63,655 bases of DNA from Lachnospiraceae bacterium UBA3850 (GCA_002392655.1 DGHK01000029.1:1-63655), one strand, 5' to 3'. Shown: positions 35,431-46,635, numbered from the stretch's first letter. Notes: generated by a model from the letters alone, not told the origin. Program-made: numbers and translations.

Positions 35431-36581
35431 TAGTTTTTCCTTTTAGCTTCATTTATGATTCTCTCAGTACTGTGTCCGTCACAAGAACCCATATACTCCT
35501 TGTAGAATTCCTCGAGCTGAGCCATAGAGAAATTCTCATACAGTTTTTCTTCAAATACTCTCCCGAGTTCCTCGGCATTCTTCGCAAGAGGTGCCGGAAA
35601 AGTCTTAATATCAGCATAAAAGCCTCTGCTCTTTTCATATTCTTGTATGTCAGGACAGAAAAGAACAAATGGTTTTCTGAACACGGAATAATCAAAAAGC
35701 ACTGATGAATAATCTGTTATCATTATGTCTGCAACCGGAAGCAGCTTCTCTGTCGCAAGCTCCCTGCTGGGATCATCCTTCCAAAAATGACTGTACTTCT
35801 TCTTTAAGTGAGGATGAAGCCTGATAACCAAATAGTAATCATCCTTCAGACTTTGAAAGACCTTCTCTATGCCACTTTCGATTCCGACGCATCTCGGATC
35901 AGAAGCATTTCCCGAAAACGATGGGGCATAAAGAACTATCTTCTTCCCCCTGGCCTGTGGACATAGTTCATAGAATCTGTTCCTGCATTCCTGCTTCCAC
36001 TCTTTATCAAAATATATATCTGTCCTTGCAAGTCCAAGTGGTTTTGTCACTCCCTCGGGAAGTCTGAGCGCGCTCTCCCATACAGGCACACAGACCGGAG
36101 CACTTACGGTGACCAGATCATAGTTTTTAGTTACGACCCCCTTATAATACTCCGGTATATCATCCTTCGTATCATATCCCATCTTCTTCATAAGACCGCC
36201 GGAATGCCATAGCTGCACAACTCTTGTTTCCGGTCTCTTATCACAGGAGGAAACAGGAAGAAAATAGCTGCAGATATATACATAACCTGCAGCAGCGTAG
36301 TTTTTCATGAAGTCCTTCATATAGCGCATACTCTCTGCCCTGCTCATTTTGGATATATCTCTTGTATAAATCTCCGGAATATATCCCTCCTCGACCAGAG
36401 CTGCATATACTGCCTGCATGCTATATGGAAGGCTGTCACTATGCATATCCGCCATGATTATTTTATTCGGATTTACAGCAGTCTTCTTCACCGCCCTCCT
36501 GTAAACCCTTGGCAGATACACATTTTGTATATACATTTTCAGATATTGTTTAATCCTGAATCCGAGTCCCATATCAATCAC
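35430..36581 (-). CDS. CDP-glycerol glycerophosphotransferase family protein (TagB/TagF-like)
   Basis: 383 residues. Teichoic-acid polymerase/primase family: VVQLWHSGGLMKKMG, VIRLHPHLKKKY and MITDYSSVLFDY contain the conserved His, His and Asp-x-Ser sites. It likely adds polyol phosphate units in wall or lipoteichoic-acid-like polymers at the inner face of the membrane. A single gene without the rest of a tag cluster. Confidence 0.88.
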   Translation of the reverse strand: MIDMGLGFRIKQYLKMYIQNVYLPRVYRRAVKKTAVNPNKIIMADMHSDSLPYSMQAVYAALVEEGYIPEIYTRDISKMSRAESMRYMKDFMKNYAAAGYVYICSYFLPVSSCDKRPETRVVQLWHSGGLMKKMGYDTKDDIPEYYKGVVTKNYDLVTVSAPVCVPVWESALRLPEGVTKPLGLARTDIYFDKEWKQECRNRFYELCPQARGKKIVLYAPSFSGNASDPRCVGIESGIEKVFQSLKDDYYLVIRLHPHLKKKYSHFWKDDPSRELATEKLLPVADIMITDYSSVLFDYSVFRKPFVLFCPDIQEYEKSRGFYADIKTFPAPLAKNAEELGRVFEEKLYENFSMAQLEEFYKEYMGSCDGHSTERIINEAKRKN

Positions 36582-37342
36582 TCATTTTTAATCATATCTT
36601 CTATAGCTGTACGGCTGATTCCGATCACATTGGCATTATTTCTTTCTGCCGCAGCATTTTTAACAGCTACTCCCTGAGGAAGACTTGAAGCATCAGTAGT
36701 TGTTGCTATATATGCATCAGGACTTGAAGCAACCATCAGACCGCCGTTTTCGATATTCTGCTTCAACATCTCAACCTCAGAAGTCAGATTGTCGATGGTC
36801 GTCTGCATGGCAGCCTGAGTATTTTCATATTCCTCATTTTTAACTGTAAGACCTTCCATCTGCATCTTCAGATTATCGATCTCACTGTTTTTAGTAGACA
36901 GAGTTTTATTGTAGCTTGTCTTCATCTCTCTGAGCTTCTCATTGTAGTTACTTTTAAGCTCCGGAGACACCAGAAAAAAGAATATGGCAACTCCGATAAA
37001 AACACCGGCGATCATATATATGTTTGAGTATCTGGCAAGACTCTGCTCCTTATATCTCTTCATCCTGAGACTACGAGTCTTTTCCTGATCCTTCACTGCG
37101 ATCTTCCTGGCCGGTCTCTTCTTCTCCTGCTCTATTCCGTAATAATCATAATACTCTGCGTCATCTTTTCTATTCAGTTCGCGGTCGCTCCTCTTATGAG
37201 AACCGGCACCGGATACAGCTTCGTCTTCTTCTACGTATCCTTCGCCCGAGTCATCAATAAACTCATCTTCAAAATTCTCGACCGAATCCTCGCCGAAGTC
37301 TTCATCGAAGCCATTTTTTAATTCATCATCTACTTTGCTCAT
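36578..37342 (-). CDS. Single-pass membrane protein with a coiled coil
   Basis: 254 residues: a very acidic, disordered N-terminus (1-50), a basic stretch, one membrane helix (about 105-128, MIAGVFIGVAIFFFLV), then an extracellular coiled coil (about 130-195, EKLREMKTSYNKTL through EVEMLKQNIENGG) and a short tail. No known domain; the layout recalls cell-division or wall-associated bitopic proteins such as DivIC/FtsL, but the resemblance is only architectural. Overlaps folC by 4 bases. Confidence 0.75.
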   Translation of the reverse strand: MSKVDDELKNGFDEDFGEDSVENFEDEFIDDSGEGYVEEDEAVSGAGSHKRSDRELNRKDDAEYYDYYGIEQEKKRPARKIAVKDQEKTRSLRMKRYKEQSLARYSNIYMIAGVFIGVAIFFFLVSPELKSNYNEKLREMKTSYNKTLSTKNSEIDNLKMQMEGLTVKNEEYENTQAAMQTTIDNLTSEVEMLKQNIENGGLMVASSPDAYIATTTDASSLPQGVAVKNAAAERNNANVIGISRTAIEDMIKNE

Positions 37343-38619
37343 AGAAATCCTTTTATCTCTCCTACCATATAAAGCGAGCCCACTACCAAAAGAAGTGTAT
37401 CACTTCTAAGCTCGCCGACAGCCGTTTTCCAAAGCTTCTTCATATCCCTTGATGCAACCACATCAAATGATTTTTCAGCCGGCAGATACTTCTGAAAAAG
37501 CTTCATTACAGTTCCAGCATCTTCCCTCCTTGAAGAGTTCAGTTCGCTTACATAAACATCCTCTATATCAAGTCCATCAGCAAGCAGTCTTATTATGCTA
37601 TTATAATCCTTATCGCTAGAAACTGCAAAGAACAGGCTTACATGCTTATATCCTTCCTTCATGCAGATCTCATTAACGGATTTAATCAGCGCCTTAACGG
37701 CATCCTCATTATGCGCCCCGTCAAGCAGGATATTTCTCTTTACATATTCGAGCCTGCCCGGAAAACTGAATTCTCTTATAACTGATGAAAATTGCTTAGG
37801 ATCAAACCTCTCTCCCAGAAGCACTCTGGAAGCCAGAAGCGCTGTCCTTGCGTTTTCCTTCTCATATCCGGAAACCGCCTCAAACACACTTTCATCTACT
37901 CCGTCAAGAAAACCCTTTTCCTCGAGACACCCAACAGTATAACATACTGAATCAAGTTTTTCAGAAACTGCTTCAATCACCTCATCAGCTTCCTTATCGC
38001 CTGTGTTATATATAACAGGAATTCCCGGCTTTATGATGCCTGCTTTTTCACCGGCTATCTCACGTATCGTATCTCCCAGATACTGCATATGATCCATACC
38101 GATTGATGTGATGATACATATCTCGGGCGAGATAACATTTGTCGCATCCAGTCTTCCGCCGAGACCTGTTTCAAAAACAGTATAATCACATCTCTGTTCT
38201 GAAAAATAGAGTGCTCCCATAGCAAATACATACTCAAAAAATGCAGGATGCTCGAATTCTTTATTCTCACGAAGAAGCTTCTCCACGGCATTCATAACAC
38301 GTCTGTCGATATCAAGAAATTCCTCATCAGTTATCTCTACTCCATTTACTGAAATCCGTTCATTTATCCTGACGAGATGGGGCGATATGAAGAGTCCGGT
38401 TTTATATCCGCTTTTTTCAAGAACGCCTGCCATCATCTTCGATACTGAGCCTTTTCCGTTTGTTCCGGCAACATGGATACATCTGTAATCCTTCTCAGGA
38501 TTTCCAAGTTCTTCAAGGAGAAGTCGTGTATTATCCAGCTTCGCCTTTCTGGTAAAACGCGGTATGTTACATATATAGTTTACTCGTTCCTCTAACTGCT
38601 GATTCATCTGTTCATTCAT
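37339..38619 (-). CDS. folC: Folylpolyglutamate synthase/dihydrofolate synthase
   Basis: 426 residues, Mur-ligase family. ATP loop HVAGTNGKGSVSKM near residue 48, SPHLVRINERI, and the metal/glutamate site ETGLGGRLDATN; LLDGAHNEDAVKAL in the C-terminal domain. Adds glutamate to folates. Cytoplasmic. Confidence 0.95.
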   Translation of the reverse strand: MNEQMNQQLEERVNYICNIPRFTRKAKLDNTRLLLEELGNPEKDYRCIHVAGTNGKGSVSKMMAGVLEKSGYKTGLFISPHLVRINERISVNGVEITDEEFLDIDRRVMNAVEKLLRENKEFEHPAFFEYVFAMGALYFSEQRCDYTVFETGLGGRLDATNVISPEICIITSIGMDHMQYLGDTIREIAGEKAGIIKPGIPVIYNTGDKEADEVIEAVSEKLDSVCYTVGCLEEKGFLDGVDESVFEAVSGYEKENARTALLASRVLLGERFDPKQFSSVIREFSFPGRLEYVKRNILLDGAHNEDAVKALIKSVNEICMKEGYKHVSLFFAVSSDKDYNSIIRLLADGLDIEDVYVSELNSSRREDAGTVMKLFQKYLPAEKSFDVVASRDMKKLWKTAVGELRSDTLLLVVGSLYMVGEIKGFL

Positions 38620-38631
38620 ATAAGCACTCTA

Positions 38632-39120
38632 CTAACGGTTATCTACCTTCTCAGGATACATATCATGATTTGCAAGTCTGTCCCACGCAAGCTGCTCATA
38701 CTTAGTTCCCGGCCTTCCATAATTCGCATACGGATCTATGGATATACCACCACGCGGAGTAAACTTACCCCAAACCTCTATATACTTTGGATCCATAAGC
38801 TTTATCAGATCCTTCATTATGATATTTACACAGTCCTCATGGAAGTCTCCGTGATTTCTGAAGCTGAAAAGATACAGCTTCAGAGACTTACTCTCCACCA
38901 TCCTGACATCCGGTATATATGAGATGTAAATAGTAGCAAAATCAGGCTGTCCTGTTATTGGACAGAGACTTGTAAACTCAGGACAGTTGAACTTAACAAA
39001 ATAATCATTATCCTGATGCTTATTCTCAAAGCTTTCAAGCACTGAAGGATCATAGTCTGTCGGATACTTCACTCCCTGATTTCCAAGAAGCTTAAGCTCC
39101 TCTGTTTGTTTATCTCTCAT
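38632..39120 (-). CDS. queF: NADPH-dependent 7-cyano-7-deazaguanine reductase
   Basis: 162 residues, the short unimodular QueF. Reduces preQ0 to preQ1 for queuosine. The nucleophile Cys is in [17 protein letters not shown], followed by [15 protein letters not shown] and FHEDCVN, the family signatures. With QueH this gives two steps of queuosine synthesis in the window. Confidence 0.95.
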   Translation of the reverse strand: MRDKQTEELKLLGNQGVKYPTDYDPSVLESFENKHQDNDYFVKFNCPEFTSLCPITGQPDFATIYISYIPDVRMVESKSLKLYLFSFRNHGDFHEDCVNIIMKDLIKLMDPKYIEVWGKFTPRGGISIDPYANYGRPGTKYEQLAWDRLANHDMYPEKVDNR

Positions 39121-39158
39121 TTATCTGTTCCTCTTTTCAAAACATTTCTAACGCTCGA

Positions 39159-42100
39159 TCAAAAATCACCCAGCTTATAATCTCTCCACTCAGGGTAGCT
39201 TACCTCCCCAAGCCTTGTTGAATATAATATCACATCTTTGACTTTATGTCCCGTGAGATTCTCAAGTGTAGTTGCGTATAGGTACATCTGCGATGCATAT
39301 CTGTCTATGAGCTCCTTAGGAGTTTTCACCGCATCAGTCTTATAATCGACCAGCACGATATCACCCTCCTCATAGAAAAACGCATCTATTATTCCCTGTA
39401 CGATCACGAAATCATCTGTGTCTTCATCGATATCCTTACCTGTGATAAACTGTTTTTCTCTGTAGAGCTTTCCATCCAGAAACGCCCGTCTCATCCTTCT
39501 GAAAAGCGAAGCTTCATCATCACTGTAGAAGTTTGCTAGAAATGCTTTGTTGATCATCGCCCTGTCTTCGTCTGAGTATCTCTCATCACCAAGAATCCTT
39601 TCAAACTCGGCTATGAGATCCTCTCTGGAGCTCACTCTTCCGTAATCAATTCTCTCAAATATCTCATGAGTTATTGTTCCTCTCTTGGCACCCCCGGAAA
39701 CCTCTTCGCCAAACACATTCTTACCAGAAGCCTTCTCTCCAGTAGTCATATCACCAGAAGCCTTCTCATCTAAAACGTGAACCTCTGTAATTATCTCGTC
39801 TGAATCGTCACGAATCTCCATATGGCTCTGCATTTCCATATGCTTTATCTCAGATACGGAGCGCTTGGACCTCTCTTTAGTCGCACCTTCAAAAGGATAC
39901 TTATATTCATAAGGATTCACTTCACCTTCCTTACTCTCCAGTATCTCCCTTTCATCTATAACTGCCATCCTAAGTGCCATCAGATCCTTCGAATAGTCGG
40001 CAGACTCCTTTCTGTATTTTTTGTCAAATGTATCAGCCAGGCTTTCTGCTTCGATATCCTCTATTGTCATATAATTCTCAGCATCTCCCGACCCGAAGGC
40101 AAATCTCAGATATGACATAAGACTCTTATTAAGAGGCATAAGCGGAGCATAATCCTTCTTGTAGGTACCTGTTATATAAAGCTTCTCCTTCGCTCTGGTC
40201 ATCGCAACATAAAGTAGTCTGGCCTCTTCAGCCATTTTCGCCTTATCGGAAAGAAGCTTGATGATTGACTTTCTTACACTCTGCTGTCTGAACATTACAC
40301 CACTTTTAGAGACCCTGAACCGGTCCATCGATATATAATAATCACTGTCAGAAACGATCGGCTTACTCATATCTCTCAGCATGAAATCCTTACCGGTTCT
40401 CGCGACTATTACTATAGGATACTCAAGCCCCTTACTCTTATGGATACTTGTTATATGAACCATATTTTCGGAATCATCCATTATCTGCGCCTCGGAGAAT
40501 TCCATCTCCTTCATAGCACACTTATCTATATATCTGATGAAGTCGAGCAGTCCGACATTTCTTCCTTGTTCAAAGCTGAGTGCCCTGTATCTGAGAAGCT
40601 TCAGATTCATCGCTCTTCGCCGCCCCTCCGGCATGGCTGCCACAAAGCAGTCATACTGTGTATCGGAAATTATATGGTCAATAAGTGTCGCGATATCAAC
40701 ATACGGTCTGAGTCCAGACCAGTCATCTATCATATCAAAAACATCGCCAAGTTTCTCAGCTATATCTGAAAGCTCTGGCTCATCATAATTATCTATGTAT
40801 CCCTCACAGAAGTTTGTACATTTGTCTGCGAGACTCATTTTGGGATCAGGAGACAGGCTTACAACAGTAGCAAGCTCTCTGTCAGTCAGCTTACCAATGT
40901 TTGAAAGCAGCACTGATGCAAGAGGTATATCCTGCTGGATGTTATCTATCACCCTGAGAACTGACATGATCGTCATGACCTCGATTGCCTCAAAATAACC
41001 GCTCGGATCATCTACGATGACAGGGATTCCCATTTTCTCATACATCCTGACCATAGGTGTGGAACCCCTTACCGTCCTTTGAAGAATAACGATATCTCCG
41101 AACGTAGCCCTTCTATACCTTGAATTCTTTTCGCTCTCCGGCTTCTCCGGATCATAATTTTCATTCAAAACATATGCAGGCCCTTTACCCTTATCAGAAT
41201 TACCGTAGATTATATCTCTTATGATCTCACCGATCTTAATAGCCTCGAATTCATCCTTTGTGAGCGCAAACTGCTTGAGAAGTTTTTCTTTGTCCTCAAT
41301 AGGATTCGCTTTATAATCATCCTTTATCAGTATCGGACCATCTGCCGGATCATTCTTTCCGGTATCTATCATATAGACCTCAGGCATACCGCCGACATTT
41401 ATCCCCTCCGGAGCCTCAGGATAATTAGCATTATATACCTCATCATCAGGTCGGTTAAGCATGACATCATCACTGTACTCGATTCCGCCAAATGTACGAC
41501 GCATCACACTCTGCATAACATAGTTAGTTGCATCAAGTACCTCACCACGTGACCTGTAATTCATATTCAGATTGATAAGCCTGCCGTGCTCATCCTTCTC
41601 ATACATATCAGCTTTCTGATTAAAAAGCTCCGGCTTAGCCATTCTGAATCGATAGATGCTCTGCTTAACATCACCGACCATAAATACATTTGCAGGATAG
41701 CCTTCCTCATCATACGTGGCAACTGAATTAAGTATACTCTCCTGAAGGTCACTACTGTCCTGATACTCGTCTATGTAGATATACTTGTACTGCTTGGACA
41801 ATCTGCTTCCTACCTCAGTCCTTTCATTCTTTTCACTATCAAAAAGAATCTTGTAGGCAGCGTGCGCCACATCATTAAACTCGTATCTCTTCTGCTTTGT
41901 CTTCTCAACCATGAGTTCACTTCTGAAGTCTCTTACAAGCTCAATCAGACAGCTGATATATCCGGCCGACTCCTTCAGCTCATCCTTTATATCATCCTCT
42001 GTATATATAGTTTTAAGCGCACTTTTTATAGCATCTCTGGCAACCTTCAACTGTGCTATATATTCTTCATTATCAATTACTTCACTGAGCTTCTTTGCCG

Positions 42101-42947
42101 GAAACTGTGCCCATCTTTTAGGGAGTGCAGCCTTCCTTTCTGCAAGAGTATTTGCATTGATGAATCCCATTATCACGTCAAGATCAGCTTCGTACATATC
42201 AGTAATCTTGTTAATCACCGCTTCATTCTGATCATCTCTCATGCTGTCAAATTCATCCTTACGCTCTGAAAAGTACCAAAGAGCTTCATTCGCAAGCGAC
42301 ACCAGATAATCATTATAATCCTTAAACCAGCGACTCTCAGTCAGATTGTCACTTGCTGTTTCGAGATATGCATTATCGAGCCATTTGTCAGGATCAGCAA
42401 AGCTTTCAGATATAGTCGAAATCCTAAGTATTGCATCCTTCAGCTCTCCATCATCTATACCTCTGGACATCATAAAGCCTGCAAGCTCTCTTGCAGTCTC
42501 ATCGTCCTTATAATGCTTTTCGAGCACTTGGTCCAGTACATCATCCTTAAGGAGCTTAACCTCCTCAGCATCATATATCTCAAAGCCTGGATCCAATCCG
42601 GCCAAGCTGAAATTCTCACGAACTATTTTGTTGCAAAAGCTGTCGATAGTCATGATGTCAGAATCCTCCGCTTTAAGAAGCTGTCCAGCAAGACTTCCCA
42701 TAGGATTGGAGGAAGCTTTTTTCTCCAGCTTCTTTATGATCTTGCCCTTCATCTGAGATGCCGCAGCATTGGTAAATGTAACTACGAGTATCTCGTCTAT
42801 ATCAGCTATCCCCATCTCTACCATTTCGATAATTCGCTCAACAAGAACTGCTGTCTTACCGGAACCGGCTGCAGCAGAGACTAGGATATTCCTATGATCA
42901 TTTATACTATCTAAAACTTCCTGTTGTTTTTTATTCCACGATGGCAT
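39159..42947 (-). CDS. addA: AddA helicase-nuclease subunit
   Basis: 1262 residues. UvrD-like helicase: Walker A SAAAGSGKTAVLVERI near residue 24, IDEYQDSSDLQ (Walker B), and TSIHKSKGLEYPIV. The C-terminal RecB-family nuclease has VLVDYKTD and DAFFYEEGD near residue 1190. With AddB it processes double-strand breaks. A lineage-specific spacer around residue 1075 repeats a short [DE]-[EK]-x-[AV]-S-G motif. The start overlaps the addB stop by one base. Confidence 0.97.
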   Translation of the reverse strand: MPSWNKKQQEVLDSINDHRNILVSAAAGSGKTAVLVERIIEMVEMGIADIDEILVVTFTNAAASQMKGKIIKKLEKKASSNPMGSLAGQLLKAEDSDIMTIDSFCNKIVRENFSLAGLDPGFEIYDAEEVKLLKDDVLDQVLEKHYKDDETARELAGFMMSRGIDDGELKDAILRISTISESFADPDKWLDNAYLETASDNLTESRWFKDYNDYLVSLANEALWYFSERKDEFDSMRDDQNEAVINKITDMYEADLDVIMGFINANTLAERKAALPKRWAQFPAKKLSEVIDNEEYIAQLKVARDAIKSALKTIYTEDDIKDELKESAGYISCLIELVRDFRSELMVEKTKQKRYEFNDVAHAAYKILFDSEKNERTEVGSRLSKQYKYIYIDEYQDSSDLQESILNSVATYDEEGYPANVFMVGDVKQSIYRFRMAKPELFNQKADMYEKDEHGRLINLNMNYRSRGEVLDATNYVMQSVMRRTFGGIEYSDDVMLNRPDDEVYNANYPEAPEGINVGGMPEVYMIDTGKNDPADGPILIKDDYKANPIEDKEKLLKQFALTKDEFEAIKIGEIIRDIIYGNSDKGKGPAYVLNENYDPEKPESEKNSRYRRATFGDIVILQRTVRGSTPMVRMYEKMGIPVIVDDPSGYFEAIEVMTIMSVLRVIDNIQQDIPLASVLLSNIGKLTDRELATVVSLSPDPKMSLADKCTNFCEGYIDNYDEPELSDIAEKLGDVFDMIDDWSGLRPYVDIATLIDHIISDTQYDCFVAAMPEGRRRAMNLKLLRYRALSFEQGRNVGLLDFIRYIDKCAMKEMEFSEAQIMDDSENMVHITSIHKSKGLEYPIVIVARTGKDFMLRDMSKPIVSDSDYYISMDRFRVSKSGVMFRQQSVRKSIIKLLSDKAKMAEEARLLYVAMTRAKEKLYITGTYKKDYAPLMPLNKSLMSYLRFAFGSGDAENYMTIEDIEAESLADTFDKKYRKESADYSKDLMALRMAVIDEREILESKEGEVNPYEYKYPFEGATKERSKRSVSEIKHMEMQSHMEIRDDSDEIITEVHVLDEKASGDMTTGEKASGKNVFGEEVSGGAKRGTITHEIFERIDYGRVSSREDLIAEFERILGDERYSDEDRAMINKAFLANFYSDDEASLFRRMRRAFLDGKLYREKQFITGKDIDEDTDDFVIVQGIIDAFFYEEGDIVLVDYKTDAVKTPKELIDRYASQMYLYATTLENLTGHKVKDVILYSTRLGEVSYPEWRDYKLGDF

Positions 42948-45900
42948 CAGTCTCCCTCCGAACTATAAAAGCTTGCCTTTTTTATTTCCGGCAACTCTCT
43001 CGTATCAAGAGCTCCCTTCATTGCCGCAATATGTGCGGTAACAGAATTCTTATCCCTATAGATTTTCTCTTCTTTACCAGCTGCATCATTGAAGCGGCAA
43101 ACGCTCTTAAAGCTACAATAATCGCATGGCTTCTTTTTCCCAACATAAACCTTCGGCGTTTTACTGAAGTCACCTGAAAAAATCCTGTCTGCTTTCTCTT
43201 CCAAAACGAGCATACTGTAATCACAGATATCTTCGAATCCTTCAGTATCAGTTACCTGGCACGTCTCTGAAAATGATCCGTCCTTCTTAACAGAGACCGG
43301 AACAACATCACTATCACGGATTATTTTGCCATCCTCTGCTCTTATGACTGACTTATCATGAAGTCCTACCAGAGCCTCTGGATCAATATTCGTAAATCCT
43401 CTTAGCCTAAGCTTCCTCTTTATTTCCTTAACAACTGATTCTTCAAGCTTAAGCTCTTCCCAGCTGTAGCTTCCTGTAGAGCTTCCGAAGCTTATAACCG
43501 GATTGTTCACATGATAGTAGTACATTCCGGCAGGAACCAGACTCTTTTCTTCCTGCTTTCCTTCATCACTCTTCTTATCAGAAAGCTTCTTACTCAGTAT
43601 CTCATTTATGATCTTCGTATAAAGCGAAAGCTGGACCGCGGTTCCTTCCTCAAGCTCCTGTAGCTTGAATTCTTTATTACCAGTCTTATAATCGATAACT
43701 CTGATGTAGTAGCCTGTTTCATCCTCGTAGGAATCAATCCTGTCGATCATACCGCTTATCACTACCGGCATCTCTCTTCCGTCACTTCGCTTCATATTGA
43801 TAGTCGCCGAAAATCTCTGCTCCATCCTTTCAGGAAGCAGCCTTCCCGCAGCTATATGTTCCTTAAGCGTAACTATGGTTCTTTCAGAAAGCTCCTTCAG
43901 ATTCTGATATATCTTGTCCAGCTTACCGTTTTCTTCATCACCAAGCCTTGTCGCTTCCTCATACACCTTCCACGAAGCATCCAGATGCCCCAGCATTATC
44001 TCCTTCAGACTGTCATCAGTAACCTCGTTCCATTTATTCTCATACTGTTCCTTTATCTCCTTCAGCGTATTCTCAAGTGACTCATGGATTATGCTTCCGA
44101 TATCATAAAGCTCAACCTTTCTGTCAGGACGTTCCTTGAGCCCCAGCACATACCTGAGGAAAAATGAGTAAGGACAATTCGAATAGCTTTCTATCTTGGA
44201 AACAGAAAGCTGCATATTGATATTACTGATTATTTCTTCCGGAATGTTTTCTGCTGAGTTATCAAAGCAGAGACCTGCAATTACATTTGCATCAAATCCA
44301 TCGTCTTCCTTCATGAAGTTTTCATATCTGGCGATATTCTTCACATCGTCTATATACTTTTGGTCTGTTTCTTCTTTATGAAGCTTATCTATCGCCTCTC
44401 TGACCCAGCCGATATAACGCGCTCTATCACTCACGGTTGTACCCTTGAAGCACTCTGGCTCCAGCTGCTCAGTAGATAGCTTCGGATAGAGTCTTCTGAT
44501 TCTGCCGACTATGTACGAAGGCTCCACCTGGCCGCCCTCCTCATCAACCCCGAAGTAGCTCATAGTAAGCTTATCGGTAGGCTTCGAAAGCACTTGATAT
44601 ATAACAAACAGATCATCTATTCTTTTATCCATATCTGAATCGGCAAGCTTCTTTCCCGTACCGAGTTCAGTAAGCTTCTTTGTGATGCTACGCCTCTCCC
44701 TGTCGGAAATGATTCTTCCCACCCTTGAAGGTGTCGGAATAATACCATCATTCATACTAATAAAATGTACAACCTTCGCATTGGTTATTCTGGACCTGTT
44801 AACATCACAAACGTGAACGCAGTCTATCGTCGGAGGTATGATTCCTATTGATATATCGGATATACCCGAGCTTAGTATTTCCGAGAAATCATGAATCGTC
44901 ATCTCCTCATTTCCCAGAAGCTCATATGTTTTTGTAAGGCTGCTATCTATAACACTGTATAGCCCCTTCATGACTAGCGAATCAGAATAAAGCTCCCGCT
45001 CCTCCAGATAGACGCGCGCTTCTTCAATAGCATTTTTATAGTCCAATTCATCTATAATTTTCCTTATAGCTGATAAATAATCCGAGACTTTGTTTTTTCC
45101 TTTCGACACACTATATAGAGGCTCAATAAGTGTATTGAATTCCTCCCTTATCTCGTTCATTTCAGCATATAGCTTCTTTTGTTCTTCAGTAATTTCGTTA
45201 TTTTTTGAACCGGTCCTATAGGGCTTGATTTCCTTATTCCACAGCTTGTGCCCGCGGATTCCGGTTTTGAGTATATGATTCTCCAGACTGCAGAGAGCCT
45301 TCTTGTTCTCTATCTTCCAGACACCTGTCTTCATAAATCCAAAAACACTGTCATAATCATATTCATTGTCGACTATATCAAGCAAACGAATAATAGCCTC
45401 GGTATAAGGATTCTTACGAAGGTGTCTGTTGTAGTCACAAAACAGTGGTATGTCATACTCTCTGAAGATTCCTCCGGCATGCCTGTCAAAGCCCTCGGTA
45501 TCACCTGTAACAATGACTATATCCTCATATCTGTAGCCACTCTTTATCTCATCTCTGATAAGCTCAGCCACTACTCTCATCTCATCCTCTCGGCTTACCA
45601 CAGAAAATACCCTTAAGGAATCCTCAGTCTCACCGCCATATTCTTTTATAGGATATCTGAAAGCATTACTTCTGAGATGTGTGAGAACACCATCTGAACT
45701 TACTTCTTCACTATATGTTATCTTCGGTTTATAACCTACTGCCTTTTGTATATCCTTAAGAGTATCTACGCTCTTTCTGAACAGGTCATGTTCCTTCACA
45801 TCAAAGCCTTTTTTAATCGTATCCTTATCCATGCAAAGGGAAAACCTGAGGGTGTTCGCTCTTGGCACAAGTGCTTCAATAACAGATAGCTGGTCAGGTG

Positions 45901-46597
45901 TATAGCCTCTGTATTCGTCAAATATAAAATAGCTTCCATCTGTTACTGATATCTGCCTGTCCGATTTCAAAACATTTGCAAGAAGCTTCAGACGTCCCTC
46001 TGAGATATTCATAAAGCGGTTCATCTGATCATCCCCCAGATGATTCAGATATTCAGTATATATGCATCTTATATCTCCGAGCTTTTTTGCAAGAGAAGGA
46101 TTATATTCTGTACTGCTTCCGCCGGAGCCTTCACCCAAATACTCCTTTATCAGCATATCCAGATCCTCGCCTGTGATTCCATAGCTTATCAGCTCACTTA
46201 TCACAGTTTTCATCTCCGAGATAAATCCGACCTTTTCTATACTGTTTGCATATACTGCCAGACTCTTCGCCACTTTTCCTGATGCAACTCTTATCAGCAT
46301 ATTTTTTTCATATTCTTCGAAAACCTGAGAGCTTCTGATTCCAACCTCTTCAAATACTCTGAAGGCCAGTCTGTTAAAACCAACTACATCTATATTGAAG
46401 AAGCCGGGACGCTGAAACAAAGCCTTATTTAGTTTAATAAGACTCTTCTCATATGCATTTCCTGACTGCTCAGGAACTACCACTATATAGTTTTTATCCG
46501 GGTTCTCATATGCCTCTGTAAGAACCTGCTTGCTAAGTTGATAGGTCTTACCGGACATTGACGGTCCGATCAAGACTTCAAAATTTGCTGACATCAT
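42947..46597 (-). CDS. addB: AddB helicase-nuclease subunit
   Basis: 1216 residues. Partner of AddA: P-loop GPSMSGKTYQ at the N-terminus, ARTL-like helicase motifs without an intact UvrD helicase, and the C-terminal nuclease with RVIDYKTGNKEF. The 4Fe-4S cluster Cys are in NCPYSFFLRY near 795 and CDYCSFKSVC near 1175, the usual AddB pattern. Ribosome site CAGGAG. Confidence 0.97.
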   Translation of the reverse strand: MMSANFEVLIGPSMSGKTYQLSKQVLTEAYENPDKNYIVVVPEQSGNAYEKSLIKLNKALFQRPGFFNIDVVGFNRLAFRVFEEVGIRSSQVFEEYEKNMLIRVASGKVAKSLAVYANSIEKVGFISEMKTVISELISYGITGEDLDMLIKEYLGEGSGGSSTEYNPSLAKKLGDIRCIYTEYLNHLGDDQMNRFMNISEGRLKLLANVLKSDRQISVTDGSYFIFDEYRGYTPDQLSVIEALVPRANTLRFSLCMDKDTIKKGFDVKEHDLFRKSVDTLKDIQKAVGYKPKITYSEEVSSDGVLTHLRSNAFRYPIKEYGGETEDSLRVFSVVSREDEMRVVAELIRDEIKSGYRYEDIVIVTGDTEGFDRHAGGIFREYDIPLFCDYNRHLRKNPYTEAIIRLLDIVDNEYDYDSVFGFMKTGVWKIENKKALCSLENHILKTGIRGHKLWNKEIKPYRTGSKNNEITEEQKKLYAEMNEIREEFNTLIEPLYSVSKGKNKVSDYLSAIRKIIDELDYKNAIEEARVYLEERELYSDSLVMKGLYSVIDSSLTKTYELLGNEEMTIHDFSEILSSGISDISIGIIPPTIDCVHVCDVNRSRITNAKVVHFISMNDGIIPTPSRVGRIISDRERRSITKKLTELGTGKKLADSDMDKRIDDLFVIYQVLSKPTDKLTMSYFGVDEEGGQVEPSYIVGRIRRLYPKLSTEQLEPECFKGTTVSDRARYIGWVREAIDKLHKEETDQKYIDDVKNIARYENFMKEDDGFDANVIAGLCFDNSAENIPEEIISNINMQLSVSKIESYSNCPYSFFLRYVLGLKERPDRKVELYDIGSIIHESLENTLKEIKEQYENKWNEVTDDSLKEIMLGHLDASWKVYEEATRLGDEENGKLDKIYQNLKELSERTIVTLKEHIAAGRLLPERMEQRFSATINMKRSDGREMPVVISGMIDRIDSYEDETGYYIRVIDYKTGNKEFKLQELEEGTAVQLSLYTKIINEILSKKLSDKKSDEGKQEEKSLVPAGMYYYHVNNPVISFGSSTGSYSWEELKLEESVVKEIKRKLRLRGFTNIDPEALVGLHDKSVIRAEDGKIIRDSDVVPVSVKKDGSFSETCQVTDTEGFEDICDYSMLVLEEKADRIFSGDFSKTPKVYVGKKKPCDYCSFKSVCRFNDAAGKEEKIYRDKNSVTAHIAAMKGALDTRELPEIKKASFYSSEGD

Positions 46598-46635
46598 CTT
46601 CTCCTGTCATTTTATTTAGATCACTATTCCGAACT

